Source of the DNA: Flavobacterium sp. TAB 87
GTDB lineage: Bacteria > Bacteroidota > Bacteroidia > Flavobacteriales > Flavobacteriaceae
Length of the DNA: 64,000 nucleotides
Reading direction: 5' to 3'
NCBI RefSeq assembly: GCF_001529295.1
Contig: NZ_LLWK01000035.1
Location: 202,752 to 266,751, forward strand
Shown here: in pieces, positions 1 to 9,478 of the stretch
How positions within the stretch are numbered: position 1 is the stretch's first letter
Layout of the letters: each line of letters opens with the position of its first letter
Translations under genes and position numbers: made by a program
The notes under the pieces: generated by a model
Databases searched by the model: none
What the model was told of the DNA's origin: nothing
The model's input: only the letters and a program-made list of their open reading frames with translations

Positions 1-592
1 GCGCATCAGATTTGCGGAAATTTTGATGTCTTTTTAATTTTATCTCGAATGATTCTGGAGCAGTTTCATTAACTTGGAGAAAAGGGACTACGAAACTAAG
101 GACGGTAAACATACCATCCGACAATCTTGATATGGAACACTCGGCCGTTACAATGAGCTTTTTAAATGTTATAAAACTTAGGGTAATAATTTCACCTGAT
201 AAAAGTTTATCTTCAAGTTCCTTTCTCTCAATATCCGATAAGTCTCTGAAGTCATCCTTTAAGAAATTCTGAATCGGCCTGCCCAGAATTTCTACAGAAT
301 TATAACCTAAAATTTCCAAAGCCCCATGATTCACATTTTTTATGCAATGATTTTCATCTAAGATAAAAGTAGCAGGCGTGATCATTCTATGCGTAAGATA
401 AGGATTGACAAACCCCGAATGAAAAACCGATTCCTTAAGCTCTTCCGCTACCATATTAACTAGAACAACTAAATTTTCTATCTCATCGTCATAGCTACTC
501 AGTGGAATATGACCATTGAAATTACCACGTGCCATTTCATATAACATCTTATGCATATATATAAGTCGCTGGCGATTATGAGGTCTCTTCAT
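1..592 (-). CDS. PAS-domain regulator, probably AraC-type (partial)
   Basis: The frame is open from an ATG at 592 to the window edge, giving the first 197 residues, so the C-terminus is missing. Residues about 70-170 look like a PAS sensor fold, with the stretch ILDENHCIKNVNHGALEILG near residue 77. Proteins with this N-terminus in Bacteroidota usually end in an AraC-type HTH, but that part is off the window, so the AraC assignment is inference from family knowledge. It lies 45 bp downstream of the 127-aa gene on the same strand and diverges from the PLP-synthase gene at 1273. The three may form a sensing and signalling group at the ICE edge. Confidence 0.6.
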   Translation of the reverse strand, partial: MKRPHNRQRLIYMHKMLYEMARGNFNGHIPLSSYDDEIENLVVLVNMVAEELKESVFHSGFVNPYLTHRMITPATFILDENHCIKNVNHGALEILGYNSVEILGRPIQNFLKDDFRDLSDIERKELEDKLLSGEIITLSFITFKKLIVTAECSISRLSDGMFTVLSFVVPFLQVNETAPESFEIKLKRHQNFRKSDA

Positions 593-637
593 TACTCCTG
601 ATTTTATTTACATATCACAACCTAGTTCGATTTTTAT

Positions 638-1021
638 CTAAAGAAATCCTTTGAGATAATGAATTGCCTCCTGCTCCACCGCAAAAACTTGGGTAGGAAC
701 AGATGGTTTATTGATTTCAAGATAAAAAGTACTTATAGTCTTTGAAATGTTTTCATTACCAAGCAATGCCACTGCTACTGCAAGTAAAGAACCCGCTTTA
801 GCCAGATAATCCCTCCCTGCCTTATCTGTGGAAACTACCCCCCTTATATCACAAAAAACCGGAAGCAGTCTTTCATTCTGTAATGAAATTCTATCTGCTA
901 CGACTCGCATAGCTACTTCTAAATCAATTACCGTTTTGGATTTATATTCAAAAAAGAGAATTCCTTCATGAATCCAATACCTAGCATTTTGATTCTCATA
1001 AGATTTATATGTTGCAATCAT
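638..1021 (-). CDS. 127-aa SpoIIAA/STAS-like protein of unknown function
   Basis: This is a complete small ORF with an ATG at 1021 and no signal peptide or membrane segment. The pattern of short beta strands and helices, with a VFCDIRGV strand-turn in the middle, suggests an STAS/SpoIIAA-like fold. It resembles a Bacteroidota-only DUF family (I believe DUF7793) often found beside PAS regulators and alpha-oxoamine synthases. It is probably cotranscribed with the PAS gene downstream and divergent from the PLP enzyme at 1273. No catalytic residues are evident; a protein-interaction or regulatory role is a guess. Confidence 0.55.
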   Translation of the reverse strand: MIATYKSYENQNARYWIHEGILFFEYKSKTVIDLEVAMRVVADRISLQNERLLPVFCDIRGVVSTDKAGRDYLAKAGSLLAVAVALLGNENISKTISTFYLEINKPSVPTQVFAVEQEAIHYLKGFL

Positions 1022-1272
1022 TTCTTATCAATTTAAAATAAAGTATTGAAATTTAACAAAATTATAAAGATTAATAAACATTATTATTGTCAATTATGGA
1101 TTATTTCTTGAAAAACACAGCAACATCTTGGTAAATCGGTAACATTTCTTGTCTTATTGGGAGTAAAACAACTAGAAATAAAAGCAGTTTCATTTTTTAT
1201 AAGGAATTTTAAACAACTATTTTTCAGATAGTTAAAAAAACACAATTATAAAACCTTAAAATTTTATCCAAA

Positions 1273-3699
1273 ATGGCAAAAATTAAACACAACAATTTTA
1301 TCGATACTGTCGATGCTGTCTTTTCAAGTGCAAAAGAAGAGGGTATCCTGCATCTATATGCAGAAGGAGAACATCTTAATGGCCGAAAAATAAAAATTAA
1401 TGGCAACGAAATGCTCCATTTTGGGACTACAGGTTATCTTGGATTAGAACAAGACAAAAGGTTAAAAGAAGCGGCTATAAGTGCTATAAACAATTATGGA
1501 ACACAATTTCCACTTTCAAAATCTTATCTCTCACATCCTCTCTATGGGGAACTGGAAAGTAAAATAGAGCAAATGTACAACGTTCCCCCCATCATTACAA
1601 AAAACAGTACTTTGGGACATATGGCGATAATTCCAACACTCATAAGAGATGAAGATGCTGTAATTATGGACCACCAAGTACATTGGAGTGTACAAAGTGC
1701 CTGTCAGCTCCTTAAGCTTAGGGGAGTCCCATTGGAGATGATACGCCATAATAATCTCGAAATGCTTGAAGACAAAATACGGATGCTTATTAACAAATCT
1801 AGTAAAATATGGTACATGGCTGATGGAGTCTATTCTATGTATGGTGATTATGCTCCGGTAAAGGATCTTTTGCTTCTTTGTGAAAAATATCCCCAGCTTC
1901 ATCTCTATTTTGATGATGTGCATGGTATGAGCTGGAAAGGAAAAAATGGAACGGGATTTATATTTGAAAGTATTGGAGCATTACAAGATAACATTGTAGT
2001 TGTAAGCACGCTCAGTAAGACATTTGGAGCCAGCGGTGCTACTTTCTTTTGCAGCGAAAAAAAAGTGCGTGAAAAGATAAAAAATTTTGGTGGTCCCCTT
2101 ACCTTCTCTGCCCAACTTGAACCAGCTTCAGTAGCTGCGGCAATAGCATCGTGCGATATACATCTTTCTTCCGAAATTACAGTACGGCAGATGGAACTTA
2201 GCCAAAAGATATCGCATTTCAGTACACTGTTATCAAAAAGCAGCCTTCCAGTTGTTTGTAAAAACGATTCACCAGTTTTCTTTTTGGGAATGGCTACGCC
2301 TGCAACTGCTTTTAATTTTACAAAACGCCTTTTCTCAGAAGGCTTTTATCTCAACCTTGGCATCTATCCTGCAGTACCTATTAAAAACACAGGAATTAGG
2401 ATCACGATCTCTGCCCATAATCAAGTATCAGACATCTCAGCACTTTTCGACGCAATGAATCATCATTTTCCTAAAGCACTCGAGGAAACCGACAGTAGTG
2501 AGGATAAAATAAGGAAAGCCTTTAGAATAGAACATGCCGTTAAAGCAACATCAGAACAAAAGCAGGATAGTGAATTACATATAGAAGCGCTTAGAACAAT
2601 TGAGAAAATAGACAAACAAGAATGGAACAATTGTATTGGCGTGCAAAATATATTGGACTGGGATGGACTTCACTATCTTGAGAAAACATTCTCAGATCAA
2701 ACTAATGCCACTAATAAATGGGAATTCTTCTACTTTATAATCCGTGATCAAAACAAGCGTGTACTACTGATGACCTTCTTTACTTACGGATTGTGGAAAG
2801 ACGATATGCTCTCTACAGAATCAGTATCAAGGCATCTCGAAGCAATTCGCAAAAGTGATCCTCTGCACATGACTTCAAAAGTGCTGAGCATGGGCTGCTT
2901 GTTTACTGAGGGATCACACTGCTATATTGATGAGGACCATCCTTTGGCAGATAAAGCCATGCGGATGCTCCTAAATACAATCGAAAACACTTATGATTCC
3001 ATAAAAGCCGACATGCTCATTTTACGTGATTTTGCTTGTCAATTTCGTTGGGATGCGCTCATAAGAGGTCAAGGATATTTCCGTGTGGATATGCCAGAAT
3101 CATGTGTCATAGAAAATAAAAACTGGTCTGCACTGCAAGACTACGGTTTACTGCTTTCCTCACGCTCCCGCAAACATTTCAATAAGGAAATACTGCATTA
3201 TGAAAAATGCTATACTGTGGAAATTAAGGAAAGTCTCAGCGCATTAGAATTGGAAAGGGCTTACCAGTTGTATTGCAACGTGAAAGATCGGAATCTTGCT
3301 ATAAACACTTTTCTGTACAATAAAGAAGTATTTAAAAATATGTGTATCTATCCGAACTGGGAATTTATCCTATTATATATCAATGATATTACAGAAAAAA
3401 AATTCGTCGGCGTAATGTTTTGCTATAAAAACTCTTACCATACTTATGTGCCCGAATTGATCGGTATGGACTATGCGGCTGGCGAAGGATTTCAACTTTA
3501 CAGACAGCTACTGTACCAAACCATAAAAAGAGCTGCTGATCTCAAAATTCCAAGAATTGATTTTGGTATATCGGCCACTTTTGAAAAAAAGAAGCTTGGA
3601 GCTTCCATAAGCCCGAAAATCGCTTATATACAGTCAAGAGATAACTATGCTATGGAGCTCATGCAAACACTTCAAAATGAAAATAAGCGCGGGTACTGA
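1273..3699 (+). CDS. Alpha-oxoamine synthase-like PLP enzyme fused to a GNAT-like acyltransferase domain
   Basis: The protein has 808 aa. Residues about 40-405 form a fold-type I PLP domain of the alpha-oxoamine synthase group (KBL, BioF, SPT, CqsA). It shows YFDDVHGMSWKGKNGTG for cofactor contacts and STLSKTFGASGA carrying the likely Schiff-base Lys249. Residues about 560-795 look like a GNAT/BioF2-type acyltransferase domain, ending near RIDFGISATFEKKKLGAS. Such enzymes condense an amino acid with an acyl-CoA. The fusion suggests the product is acylated again or that an unusual acyl donor is used. The substrate is not deducible. It is divergent from the PAS regulator and upstream of rteC, so a diffusible or lipid signal linked to ICE control is possible but unproven. 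Confidence 0.75.
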   Translation: MAKIKHNNFIDTVDAVFSSAKEEGILHLYAEGEHLNGRKIKINGNEMLHFGTTGYLGLEQDKRLKEAAISAINNYGTQFPLSKSYLSHPLYGELESKIEQMYNVPPIITKNSTLGHMAIIPTLIRDEDAVIMDHQVHWSVQSACQLLKLRGVPLEMIRHNNLEMLEDKIRMLINKSSKIWYMADGVYSMYGDYAPVKDLLLLCEKYPQLHLYFDDVHGMSWKGKNGTGFIFESIGALQDNIVVVSTLSKTFGASGATFFCSEKKVREKIKNFGGPLTFSAQLEPASVAAAIASCDIHLSSEITVRQMELSQKISHFSTLLSKSSLPVVCKNDSPVFFLGMATPATAFNFTKRLFSEGFYLNLGIYPAVPIKNTGIRITISAHNQVSDISALFDAMNHHFPKALEETDSSEDKIRKAFRIEHAVKATSEQKQDSELHIEALRTIEKIDKQEWNNCIGVQNILDWDGLHYLEKTFSDQTNATNKWEFFYFIIRDQNKRVLLMTFFTYGLWKDDMLSTESVSRHLEAIRKSDPLHMTSKVLSMGCLFTEGSHCYIDEDHPLADKAMRMLLNTIENTYDSIKADMLILRDFACQFRWDALIRGQGYFRVDMPESCVIENKNWSALQDYGLLLSSRSRKHFNKEILHYEKCYTVEIKESLSALELERAYQLYCNVKDRNLAINTFLYNKEVFKNMCIYPNWEFILLYINDITEKKFVGVMFCYKNSYHTYVPELIGMDYAAGEGFQLYRQLLYQTIKRAADLKIPRIDFGISATFEKKKLGASISPKIAYIQSRDNYAMELMQTLQNENKRGY

Positions 3700-3749
3700 G
3701 AAAATACTACAATTTTAAATTTCCTTTGAGAATCGGCAAATAACTCTTT

Positions 3750-3775
3750 TGGGCTGAAAAGCCCACTCTTTCGCT
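3750..3775 (+). terminator. Hairpin after the PLP synthase gene, possible terminator
   Basis: TGGGCT-GAAA-AGCCCA forms a 6-bp stem with a GAAA loop at 3750-3765, followed by a T-containing tract. It lies between the synthase stop and the rteC start. The U-run is interrupted, so termination would be weak, and it could instead be leader structure for rteC. Confidence 0.35.
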
Positions 3776-3802
3776 TGTTTATAAAAATTTTAATCGCTTG
3801 CT

Positions 3803-4654
3803 ATGATAAGATCTACATGTGAGAACGCACTTCAGGTTATTCGCAAAGCAGAAAAAGAATTCAGCTTAGACCCTGAACAAATAATTGAAAAATCATACCA
3901 CATGACTACTGTACTTCGAAACTTACTTTCGACGGTAAAAAAAAATGTATTAGAGACTGGCTTCTCTGATGAAAATGAAGAGATTAATTTTTTTAAAACA
4001 GTCAAGCCGCAGATACTAGGAAAGCTGATATACTACAATAAGGTTTTTAGAATTGAAACATCTTGTCCAATAGTAAGAGGCAAAATGCACCATAAGCATT
4101 TCTCCAATGAACTCAACTTGCTAAAACAAGAATTCAAAGAGCAATTTTACAACACTGATTTTTACCGTTACTATCGTACTGGAAGGACGGAATGGGATCA
4201 ACATTTTTTCTGTCTTGGAAAAATTGACATTCATGAGGGGGTCAATAGTTTTGTTTTCGAAATAGACACTCAATTTTCCACCTATTATGATTATAAGGTT
4301 TCGCGTATAATTGCCAATGAATTACTTTACAACTATCTGCTCTCCAAAATTGAGGATGAAAAAGAACAAACTATGATTTTTCCTGATGGTAATAGCAGTT
4401 CCAGAGACTTTTTTTGGACAGATTCCAAAAATGCATTGATCGAACTTATATATGCGCTGCATGCTTCAGGAAGCATTTCTAATGGAAAAGCTGGCATTCG
4501 AAAGATAAGTATGGCTTTCCAAATGCTTTTCAAGATCCAACTAGGTGATGTTCATCACGCATTCCACAGAATGAAGGATAGATCAGACAGTAAAAGTATT
4601 TTTCTAGACCAGCTAAGCTCATCACTTAAACAACACATGGACAAGGAAATGTAA
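3803..4654 (+). CDS. rteC: RteC-domain protein, ICE excision regulator
   Basis: This 283-aa protein matches the RteC family in length and in features such as the DFYRYYRTGRTEWDQHFF segment near residue 118 and a C-terminal winged-helix-like region. In CTnDOT, RteC binds inverted half-sites upstream of the excision operon and activates it. Here the next gene downstream encodes a small HTH protein, and the 253-bp gap between them contains a hairpin and a 10-bp tandem repeat that are candidate RteC or excisionase sites. No RteA/RteB two-component genes are present in the window, so upstream control must differ from CTnDOT. Confidence 0.85.
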   Translation: MIRSTCENALQVIRKAEKEFSLDPEQIIEKSYHMTTVLRNLLSTVKKNVLETGFSDENEEINFFKTVKPQILGKLIYYNKVFRIETSCPIVRGKMHHKHFSNELNLLKQEFKEQFYNTDFYRYYRTGRTEWDQHFFCLGKIDIHEGVNSFVFEIDTQFSTYYDYKVSRIIANELLYNYLLSKIEDEKEQTMIFPDGNSSSRDFFWTDSKNALIELIYALHASGSISNGKAGIRKISMAFQMLFKIQLGDVHHAFHRMKDRSDSKSIFLDQLSSSLKQHMDKEM

Positions 4655-4694
4655 AAGTTTTGAGAATTTTATTTATAGCCCATGCGGTGCACTT

Positions 4695-4716
4695 GGCAAA
4701 TAGTAAATTATTTGCC
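4695..4716. repeat. Inverted repeat upstream of the HTH gene
   Basis: GGCAAATA and TATTTGCC form a perfect 8-bp inverted repeat with a 6-nt centre, about 190 bp before the excisionase-like gene. It may be an operator for RteC or the HTH protein. No T-run follows, so a terminator is unlikely. Confidence 0.45.
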
Positions 4717-4807
4717 TAAAATCTAAAAATTTTGTAGTCATCAGTCCACTAAAATCTATGATTCTAATTTTAATCAAATCTGTTAAAATACTAAAAAACT
4801 GCATTTT

Positions 4808-4827
4808 ACATTGGCAGACATTGGCAG
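4808..4827 (+). promoter_or_regulatory. Perfect tandem repeat of ACATTGGCAG, candidate regulator site
   Basis: ACATTGGCAG occurs twice back to back at 4808-4817 and 4818-4827, 80 bp upstream of the small HTH gene. A one-turn spacing fits two protein subunits on the same DNA face. By position, RteC or the excisionase-like protein could bind it; this is inference. Confidence 0.45.
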
Positions 4828-4907
4828 TAAAGAATTATCAAGCTTAGCAACTTTGCATTAGTATTCTGCTTCAAGCAGTAATTTTTATTAATGCAAAATA
4901 AATCATC

Positions 4908-5204
4908 ATGAATATAGACAGAATCGAATTCCTATCATGGATGGAGCGACTTATAGAACGTTTCGATCTTATAAATGAGAATATCAGTGAACTTGAAAAA
5001 AAGCGTGGAAGTGTTGATGGAGAAGAGCTTCTGGATAATCAGGATATTTTACAAATGCTGAAGATAAGCTCAAGATCCCTTCAGCGCTACCGATCCTCCG
5101 GCAAGCTGCTTTACTATACAATCAGTGGCAAAATATATTATAAACTATCAGATATACATCAATTCATCAGAGAAAGTTTTACCGCCAGAATACCTAAAAT
5201 ATAG
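4908..5204 (+). CDS. Excisionase-like helix-turn-helix protein
   Basis: This 98-aa protein has an N-terminal coiled segment and then a MerR/excisionase-like winged HTH (HTH_17 type) at residues about 42-90. The hallmark is LDNQDILQMLKISSRSLQRY followed by a short wing GKLLYYTISGKIYYKLSD. Such genes are constant neighbours of rteC in Bacteroidota ICEs and correspond to Xis2-like factors that bend DNA for excision or regulate the mob/tra modules. It is followed by the DUF4099/DUF3945 gene after 73 bp. Confidence 0.8.
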   Translation: MNIDRIEFLSWMERLIERFDLINENISELEKKRGSVDGEELLDNQDILQMLKISSRSLQRYRSSGKLLYYTISGKIYYKLSDIHQFIRESFTARIPKI

Positions 5205-5277
5205 GCCATATAGCGAAAAACAATGCCTAAAAGTTCCAAGTGGCGCGATTCAGGTAAAGCCTTTTTAAATTTCGGGT

Positions 5278-6750
5278 ATGAATTTGAAATATCACACTAT
5301 GAGCGAGCTAACTGTAGATGAACTAAAATATCCCGAAGAAATATCGGATGTAATACTGGTTTTTGATAAAGAGAAAAAAAGAATTCAAGTTGTAAAAGGA
5401 ATTGATGAAAAAGGCAATCTGGAAACCGTCGACCCTACTAAGAAAAACCAGAATCAGTTTATGCGGATAGATAAAAACGGAGACTTCTTTTCAAACTTCT
5501 TCTCCAATTTTATCAGTCAGATAAAAAACCCAACTCATTTTTCATTCTTCAAAGTTCCTGATCTTATCGCTGTTGATACAGCAAAGCAGATTCAAAAACA
5601 AATAGAAAATCCCACTAAGAAGAGTGAACAATTGATTAGGCAGTACGAAGTAAAAGAGGAATCACAACAAGATTATAAACAAGTAAATCAAGATAATATG
5701 TCAGCAACACAAACACCTTTGGAAACAAGCGAATACCGCTTTAAACCGGAACAGATAGATTGGGAAACAATGTCCAATCTCGGATTAAGCAAAGAGAAAT
5801 TAGAAAAAATGAATTTGCTCGATCCCTTATTAAAAGGGTACAAAACCAATGAATTAGTACCAATAAGTCTTAATCTTGGCACAGCAATCACTCGTATGGA
5901 TGCCCGCTTATCCCTTCAACAAGGTGACGATGGAAAGGTTGTAATGGCTATTCACGGTATTCGTAAAGAACCGAATCTGAACTTTGAATTCTTTGGGCAC
6001 AAATTCACCCAGGAAGACAAAGCTAATTTGCTCTCTACAGGTAATATGGGAAGAGCTGTTGATTTGACTAATCCCAAAACAAAAGAAACTATTCCGTCTA
6101 TTATAAGTGTGGATAGGCTAACAAATGAACTAGTTGCTTTGCGTACCGATAAAATTAAAATCCCTGATGAAATCAAAGGCATAAAATTGGATGACATACA
6201 AAAACAAACTTTAACTGAAGGTAAACCACTTTACCTAGAAGGGATGATTTCCAAAAAAGGAAGTCTATTTAATGCAGAGGTACAATTTAATGCAGACAAA
6301 CGTTTTGTAGAATTTCTTTTTGATAGAAGTAACACTACTAAACAAACTCAAAATAATCAGCAAACCCAATTTCAGGAATTTCCAAAAGTCTTTAGAGGAA
6401 AAGAATTAGATTCTGAACAGCAACAAAAGTTAAAAGATGGATTGACTGTTTTTCTTAGTGGATTGGTTGATAAAAAGGGAAAAGAATATAACGGATACAT
6501 CACCTTAAACAAGGATACCAACAAAACAGATTTCTCTTTTCAAAATCCCAATAAGCTCAAAGAGCAAGCAAAACCTACCGAAGCACACAAAACACAAACA
6601 GATGTCAATTCGGAAGGCAAAACTAATGAGGCAACTAAAAACACTAAACAGCCTTTAAAATCAGGTCAAGAATTACCTGATAGCAAAAAACAGAAAGTAG
6701 AACAAGAAAACCCGATAACTCCTGCAAAATCCAAAGGCAGAAAAATGTAG
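5278..6750 (+). CDS. DUF4099/DUF3945 ICE protein
   Basis: The protein has 490 aa. The middle (about 155-235) resembles DUF4099, with YRFKPEQIDWETMSNLGLS. It is followed by tandem DUF3945-like modules at about 240-310 and 320-400, each with a GxxLxLxGMxxKKGxxFNAxVQFNADKR-like pattern. The C-terminal 90 residues are a lysine- and glutamine-rich tail. The family is restricted to Bacteroidota conjugative elements and lies next to topB; its molecular role is unknown, and DNA processing during transfer is a reasonable guess. An ATG seven codons in (5299) is an alternative start. Confidence 0.8.
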   Translation: MNLKYHTMSELTVDELKYPEEISDVILVFDKEKKRIQVVKGIDEKGNLETVDPTKKNQNQFMRIDKNGDFFSNFFSNFISQIKNPTHFSFFKVPDLIAVDTAKQIQKQIENPTKKSEQLIRQYEVKEESQQDYKQVNQDNMSATQTPLETSEYRFKPEQIDWETMSNLGLSKEKLEKMNLLDPLLKGYKTNELVPISLNLGTAITRMDARLSLQQGDDGKVVMAIHGIRKEPNLNFEFFGHKFTQEDKANLLSTGNMGRAVDLTNPKTKETIPSIISVDRLTNELVALRTDKIKIPDEIKGIKLDDIQKQTLTEGKPLYLEGMISKKGSLFNAEVQFNADKRFVEFLFDRSNTTKQTQNNQQTQFQEFPKVFRGKELDSEQQQKLKDGLTVFLSGLVDKKGKEYNGYITLNKDTNKTDFSFQNPNKLKEQAKPTEAHKTQTDVNSEGKTNEATKNTKQPLKSGQELPDSKKQKVEQENPITPAKSKGRKM

Positions 6751-6840
6751 CAAATTATGAAATCGCCATGATTCCAAATCATAAACTGAAATGAAGAATG
6801 GCGATACCATATTCCTTTAAAAAACAAATATTATCTACAT

Positions 6841-8916
6841 ATGAAAACAATAATTGCAGAAAAACCGAGCGTAGCAAGGGAAATAGCCATTTTGTTGGGA
6901 GCATCAGAAAAAATGGATGGTTACTTTTCGGGAAACGGCTATTTTGTTACCTGGGCATTCGGTCACTTAATCGGACTGGGAATGCCAGAAGATTACGGAG
7001 TATCAGGTTTTCAGAAAGCCTCACTTCCGATACTTCCCAACCCTTTCTTATTAACTGTTCGCAAAGTAAAAAAGAACAAAGCCTATAAAGCAGATACAGG
7101 TGCAATAAAACAACTCAAAATAATCGACCAACTATTTAATCGGTGTGATAGCATTATTGTAGCAACTGATGCAGGACGTGAGGGCGAGTTGATATTCCGT
7201 TATATTTATGAATACCTAAAATGTACCAAACCCTTTGAACGGCTTTGGATCAGTTCGCTAACCGAAAAAGCCATAAAACAAGGCTTTGATAATTTAAAAC
7301 CTAGTATCGATTTTGATGGACTGTATCAGTCAGCACAAGGAAGAAGCCGTGCAGATTGGTTAGTAGGTATCAATGCTTCACAGGCACTAAGCATTGTTGC
7401 AGGAAATGGTATTTATTCGCTTGGTAGAGTGCAGACACCTACGTTGGCTTTGATATGTAAGCGTTATCAGGAAAACAAAAACTTTGCAGTTAAAAAATAT
7501 TGCCAAATAGAATTCGTACACAGCAAACATTTTATTGAGTTTAAAAGCCTTTCCAAAACAAAATGGGAAAACAAAAAACTGGTGGAGGACACACTTAAGG
7601 TAATTCAAAAAAATAATAATGCTACAATTATTTCCGTAGAGAAGAAAACGGTTACTGAGCAAGCACCTTTGTTATTTGATTTGACAGGATTACAAAAGGA
7701 AGCCAACAAAAAACTAAATCTTTCTGCTGTAGAAACGCTCAATATTGCCCAAAGTCTTTACGAAAAAAAGTTTATCACTTATCCTAGAACAGGAAGTAAA
7801 TACATTCCAGAAGATATATGGACGGAAATTCCCAATCTCATCAGAGCTTTACAAGACAGAGATGCCTGTAAGCAAGCAGTAACAAAAATGAAATGGGGAC
7901 AGTTTAACAAGCGGATAGTAAATGATCTTCGAATTACGGATCATCACGGTTTGTTAGTTACAGAAAAAATTCCTTCTGCATTGTCGGCTAAGGAAAATGC
8001 AGTTTACGATATGATTGCTTTTCGATTACTCGAAGCTATCTCTCACTCTTGCACCAAAGAGATAACTGATATAATCTTGCAAGCAGGGCATTCTGATTTT
8101 AGTTTGAAAGGTTGTTCAATACAGTCCCCAGGTTGGCGTTCCATTAAAGGTATCTTTTCAGATGAAGATACTGAACTTGTTCAAGAGTTACCTGAACTTA
8201 AAAAAGGGGATGAATTTAAAATAAAAGAGGCTTCCATTCTAGAAAAGAAAACTAAGCCTCCCGTACTTTATACTGAAGCGGGAGTGTTATCGGCTATGGA
8301 AAACGCAGGAAAAAAAATCGAGAATGAAGAGAAACGAAAAGCATTGCAAAACATAGGTATCGGCACGCCTGCTACAAGAGCTACTATTATCGAAACGCTT
8401 TTCAAGCGTGACTATATTCAAAGGGAAAATAAATCACTAATCCCAACGGAAAAGGGTTTGCAAGTATATGAAATGGTTAAGGATAAAAAGATTGCCGATG
8501 TTGCTATGACCGCCGAATGGGAATTGACTTTACAGAAAATTGAAAACAACGAAATTGATGCTGGAGCTTTTCAAAAAGAAATGGAAGGGTATGCAACAAC
8601 AATCACTTATGAATTATTACAAAGCTCCATTGCAAAAGAGAATCTACCCAATCTTACCTGTCCCAATTGCAAACAAAAACAATTGCTTATCAGAGATAAA
8701 ATCGTAAAATGTCCTGATGAAAACTGTAATTGGGTACAATTCAGAAACGTATGTGGGGTACAAATAAGTATTGTAGATATTAAAAAGTTACTAAACACAG
8801 GAAAAACAAATCTTATTGTAGGAATGAAAAGCAAATCGGGAAAGAACTTCAATGCGTATATAGTACTAGATAATGATTCTAAAACTTCTTTTGAGTTTGA
8901 AAAAAGGAAAAAATAA
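6841..8916 (+). CDS. topB: Type IA DNA topoisomerase (topoisomerase III)
   Basis: The 691-aa protein begins with a Toprim domain (MKTIIAEKPSVAREIA, then a DAGREGE motif near residue 110). The central catalytic core carries FITYPRTGSKY, whose first Tyr is about residue 314. The C-terminus has one CPNC...CPDENC zinc-ribbon-like segment near 605-630 and a DUF3945-like tail. It would relax or decatenate single-stranded regions during ICE processing. Such topB genes are standard in Bacteroidota ICEs. It is followed by a 35-codon ORF whose ATG overlaps the topB stop. Confidence 0.93.
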   Translation: MKTIIAEKPSVAREIAILLGASEKMDGYFSGNGYFVTWAFGHLIGLGMPEDYGVSGFQKASLPILPNPFLLTVRKVKKNKAYKADTGAIKQLKIIDQLFNRCDSIIVATDAGREGELIFRYIYEYLKCTKPFERLWISSLTEKAIKQGFDNLKPSIDFDGLYQSAQGRSRADWLVGINASQALSIVAGNGIYSLGRVQTPTLALICKRYQENKNFAVKKYCQIEFVHSKHFIEFKSLSKTKWENKKLVEDTLKVIQKNNNATIISVEKKTVTEQAPLLFDLTGLQKEANKKLNLSAVETLNIAQSLYEKKFITYPRTGSKYIPEDIWTEIPNLIRALQDRDACKQAVTKMKWGQFNKRIVNDLRITDHHGLLVTEKIPSALSAKENAVYDMIAFRLLEAISHSCTKEITDIILQAGHSDFSLKGCSIQSPGWRSIKGIFSDEDTELVQELPELKKGDEFKIKEASILEKKTKPPVLYTEAGVLSAMENAGKKIENEEKRKALQNIGIGTPATRATIIETLFKRDYIQRENKSLIPTEKGLQVYEMVKDKKIADVAMTAEWELTLQKIENNEIDAGAFQKEMEGYATTITYELLQSSIAKENLPNLTCPNCKQKQLLIRDKIVKCPDENCNWVQFRNVCGVQISIVDIKKLLNTGKTNLIVGMKSKSGKNFNAYIVLDNDSKTSFEFEKRKK

Positions 8917-9023
8917 TGGATAATAAAAATAGCATTACCCGACCGGAAATAGAAAATAAAATTTATTCAATGAGGGGACAAGATATTATACTTGCTTGTG
9001 AAATTGCTTTAGCCATCAACTAA
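8916..9023 (+). CDS. 35-aa small protein translationally coupled to topB
   Basis: The ATG at 8916 shares its A with the topB TAA stop, and the 35-codon frame ends in TAA at 9021-9023. The peptide starts MDNKNSITRPEIENKI and contains GQDIILACEIALAIN, a plausible amphipathic helix. The coupling and the tight fit before DUF1896 suggest a real gene rather than chance. Function is unknown. Confidence 0.5.
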   Translation: MDNKNSITRPEIENKIYSMRGQDIILACEIALAIN

Positions 9024-9040
9024 AGTCAGAAATTATTTAT

Positions 9041-9478
9041 ATGGAAACACAACAAAAAGACTTATCGTATTTTAGATTACGACTGCAAGAATTATTAAAC
9101 ACAGGTTTCCCTGAGAAATCTTGGGATAAGCAATTTATTAACGAACGTTCCAGCTGGGTTGCAAAAGCATACGAAGGTGCGTTCCTATCAGGAAACACAA
9201 TTGAGCAATGCAATGAAATAGCTAGTTATATCTTGTTTGAAGGTTTACACTTCTCCAAATTTGATACCGTATTTCAGGTAGTTTGTAACGAGTGTGATAC
9301 AATAATGGCAGACGAAGAATTACGTCCGTTTGCATTAAAGATGTTTCCTGTATGTGAATCTGTTTTTGTAGGTTATCAATTAGAAGACGATTTCGCTTAT
9401 ACCACAGATTTTGAAATTCTCTATACTGAACTAACTGGAACTATTGCCATTTGGATTGAAGAAAATGGGCTTCAGTAA
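9041..9478 (+). CDS. DUF1896 family protein
   Basis: This 145-aa acidic, helical protein has the DUF1896 pattern: an N-terminal FRLRLQELLNTGFPEK segment, then WVAKAYEGAFLSGNTIEQCNEIA and an aromatic-rich second half. The family is found only on Bacteroidota ICEs between topB and the large methylase-helicase gene, as here. Its last 14 bases overlap the start of the next gene, indicating translational coupling. No enzyme motif is visible. Confidence 0.85.
   Translation: METQQKDLSYFRLRLQELLNTGFPEKSWDKQFINERSSWVAKAYEGAFLSGNTIEQCNEIASYILFEGLHFSKFDTVFQVVCNECDTIMADEELRPFALKMFPVCESVFVGYQLEDDFAYTTDFEILYTELTGTIAIWIEENGLQ

Noticed and set aside
1224..1406. Minus-strand 60-codon ORF overlapping the synthase gene
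   Set aside because: It lies antisense to a strongly supported gene and has no family features.
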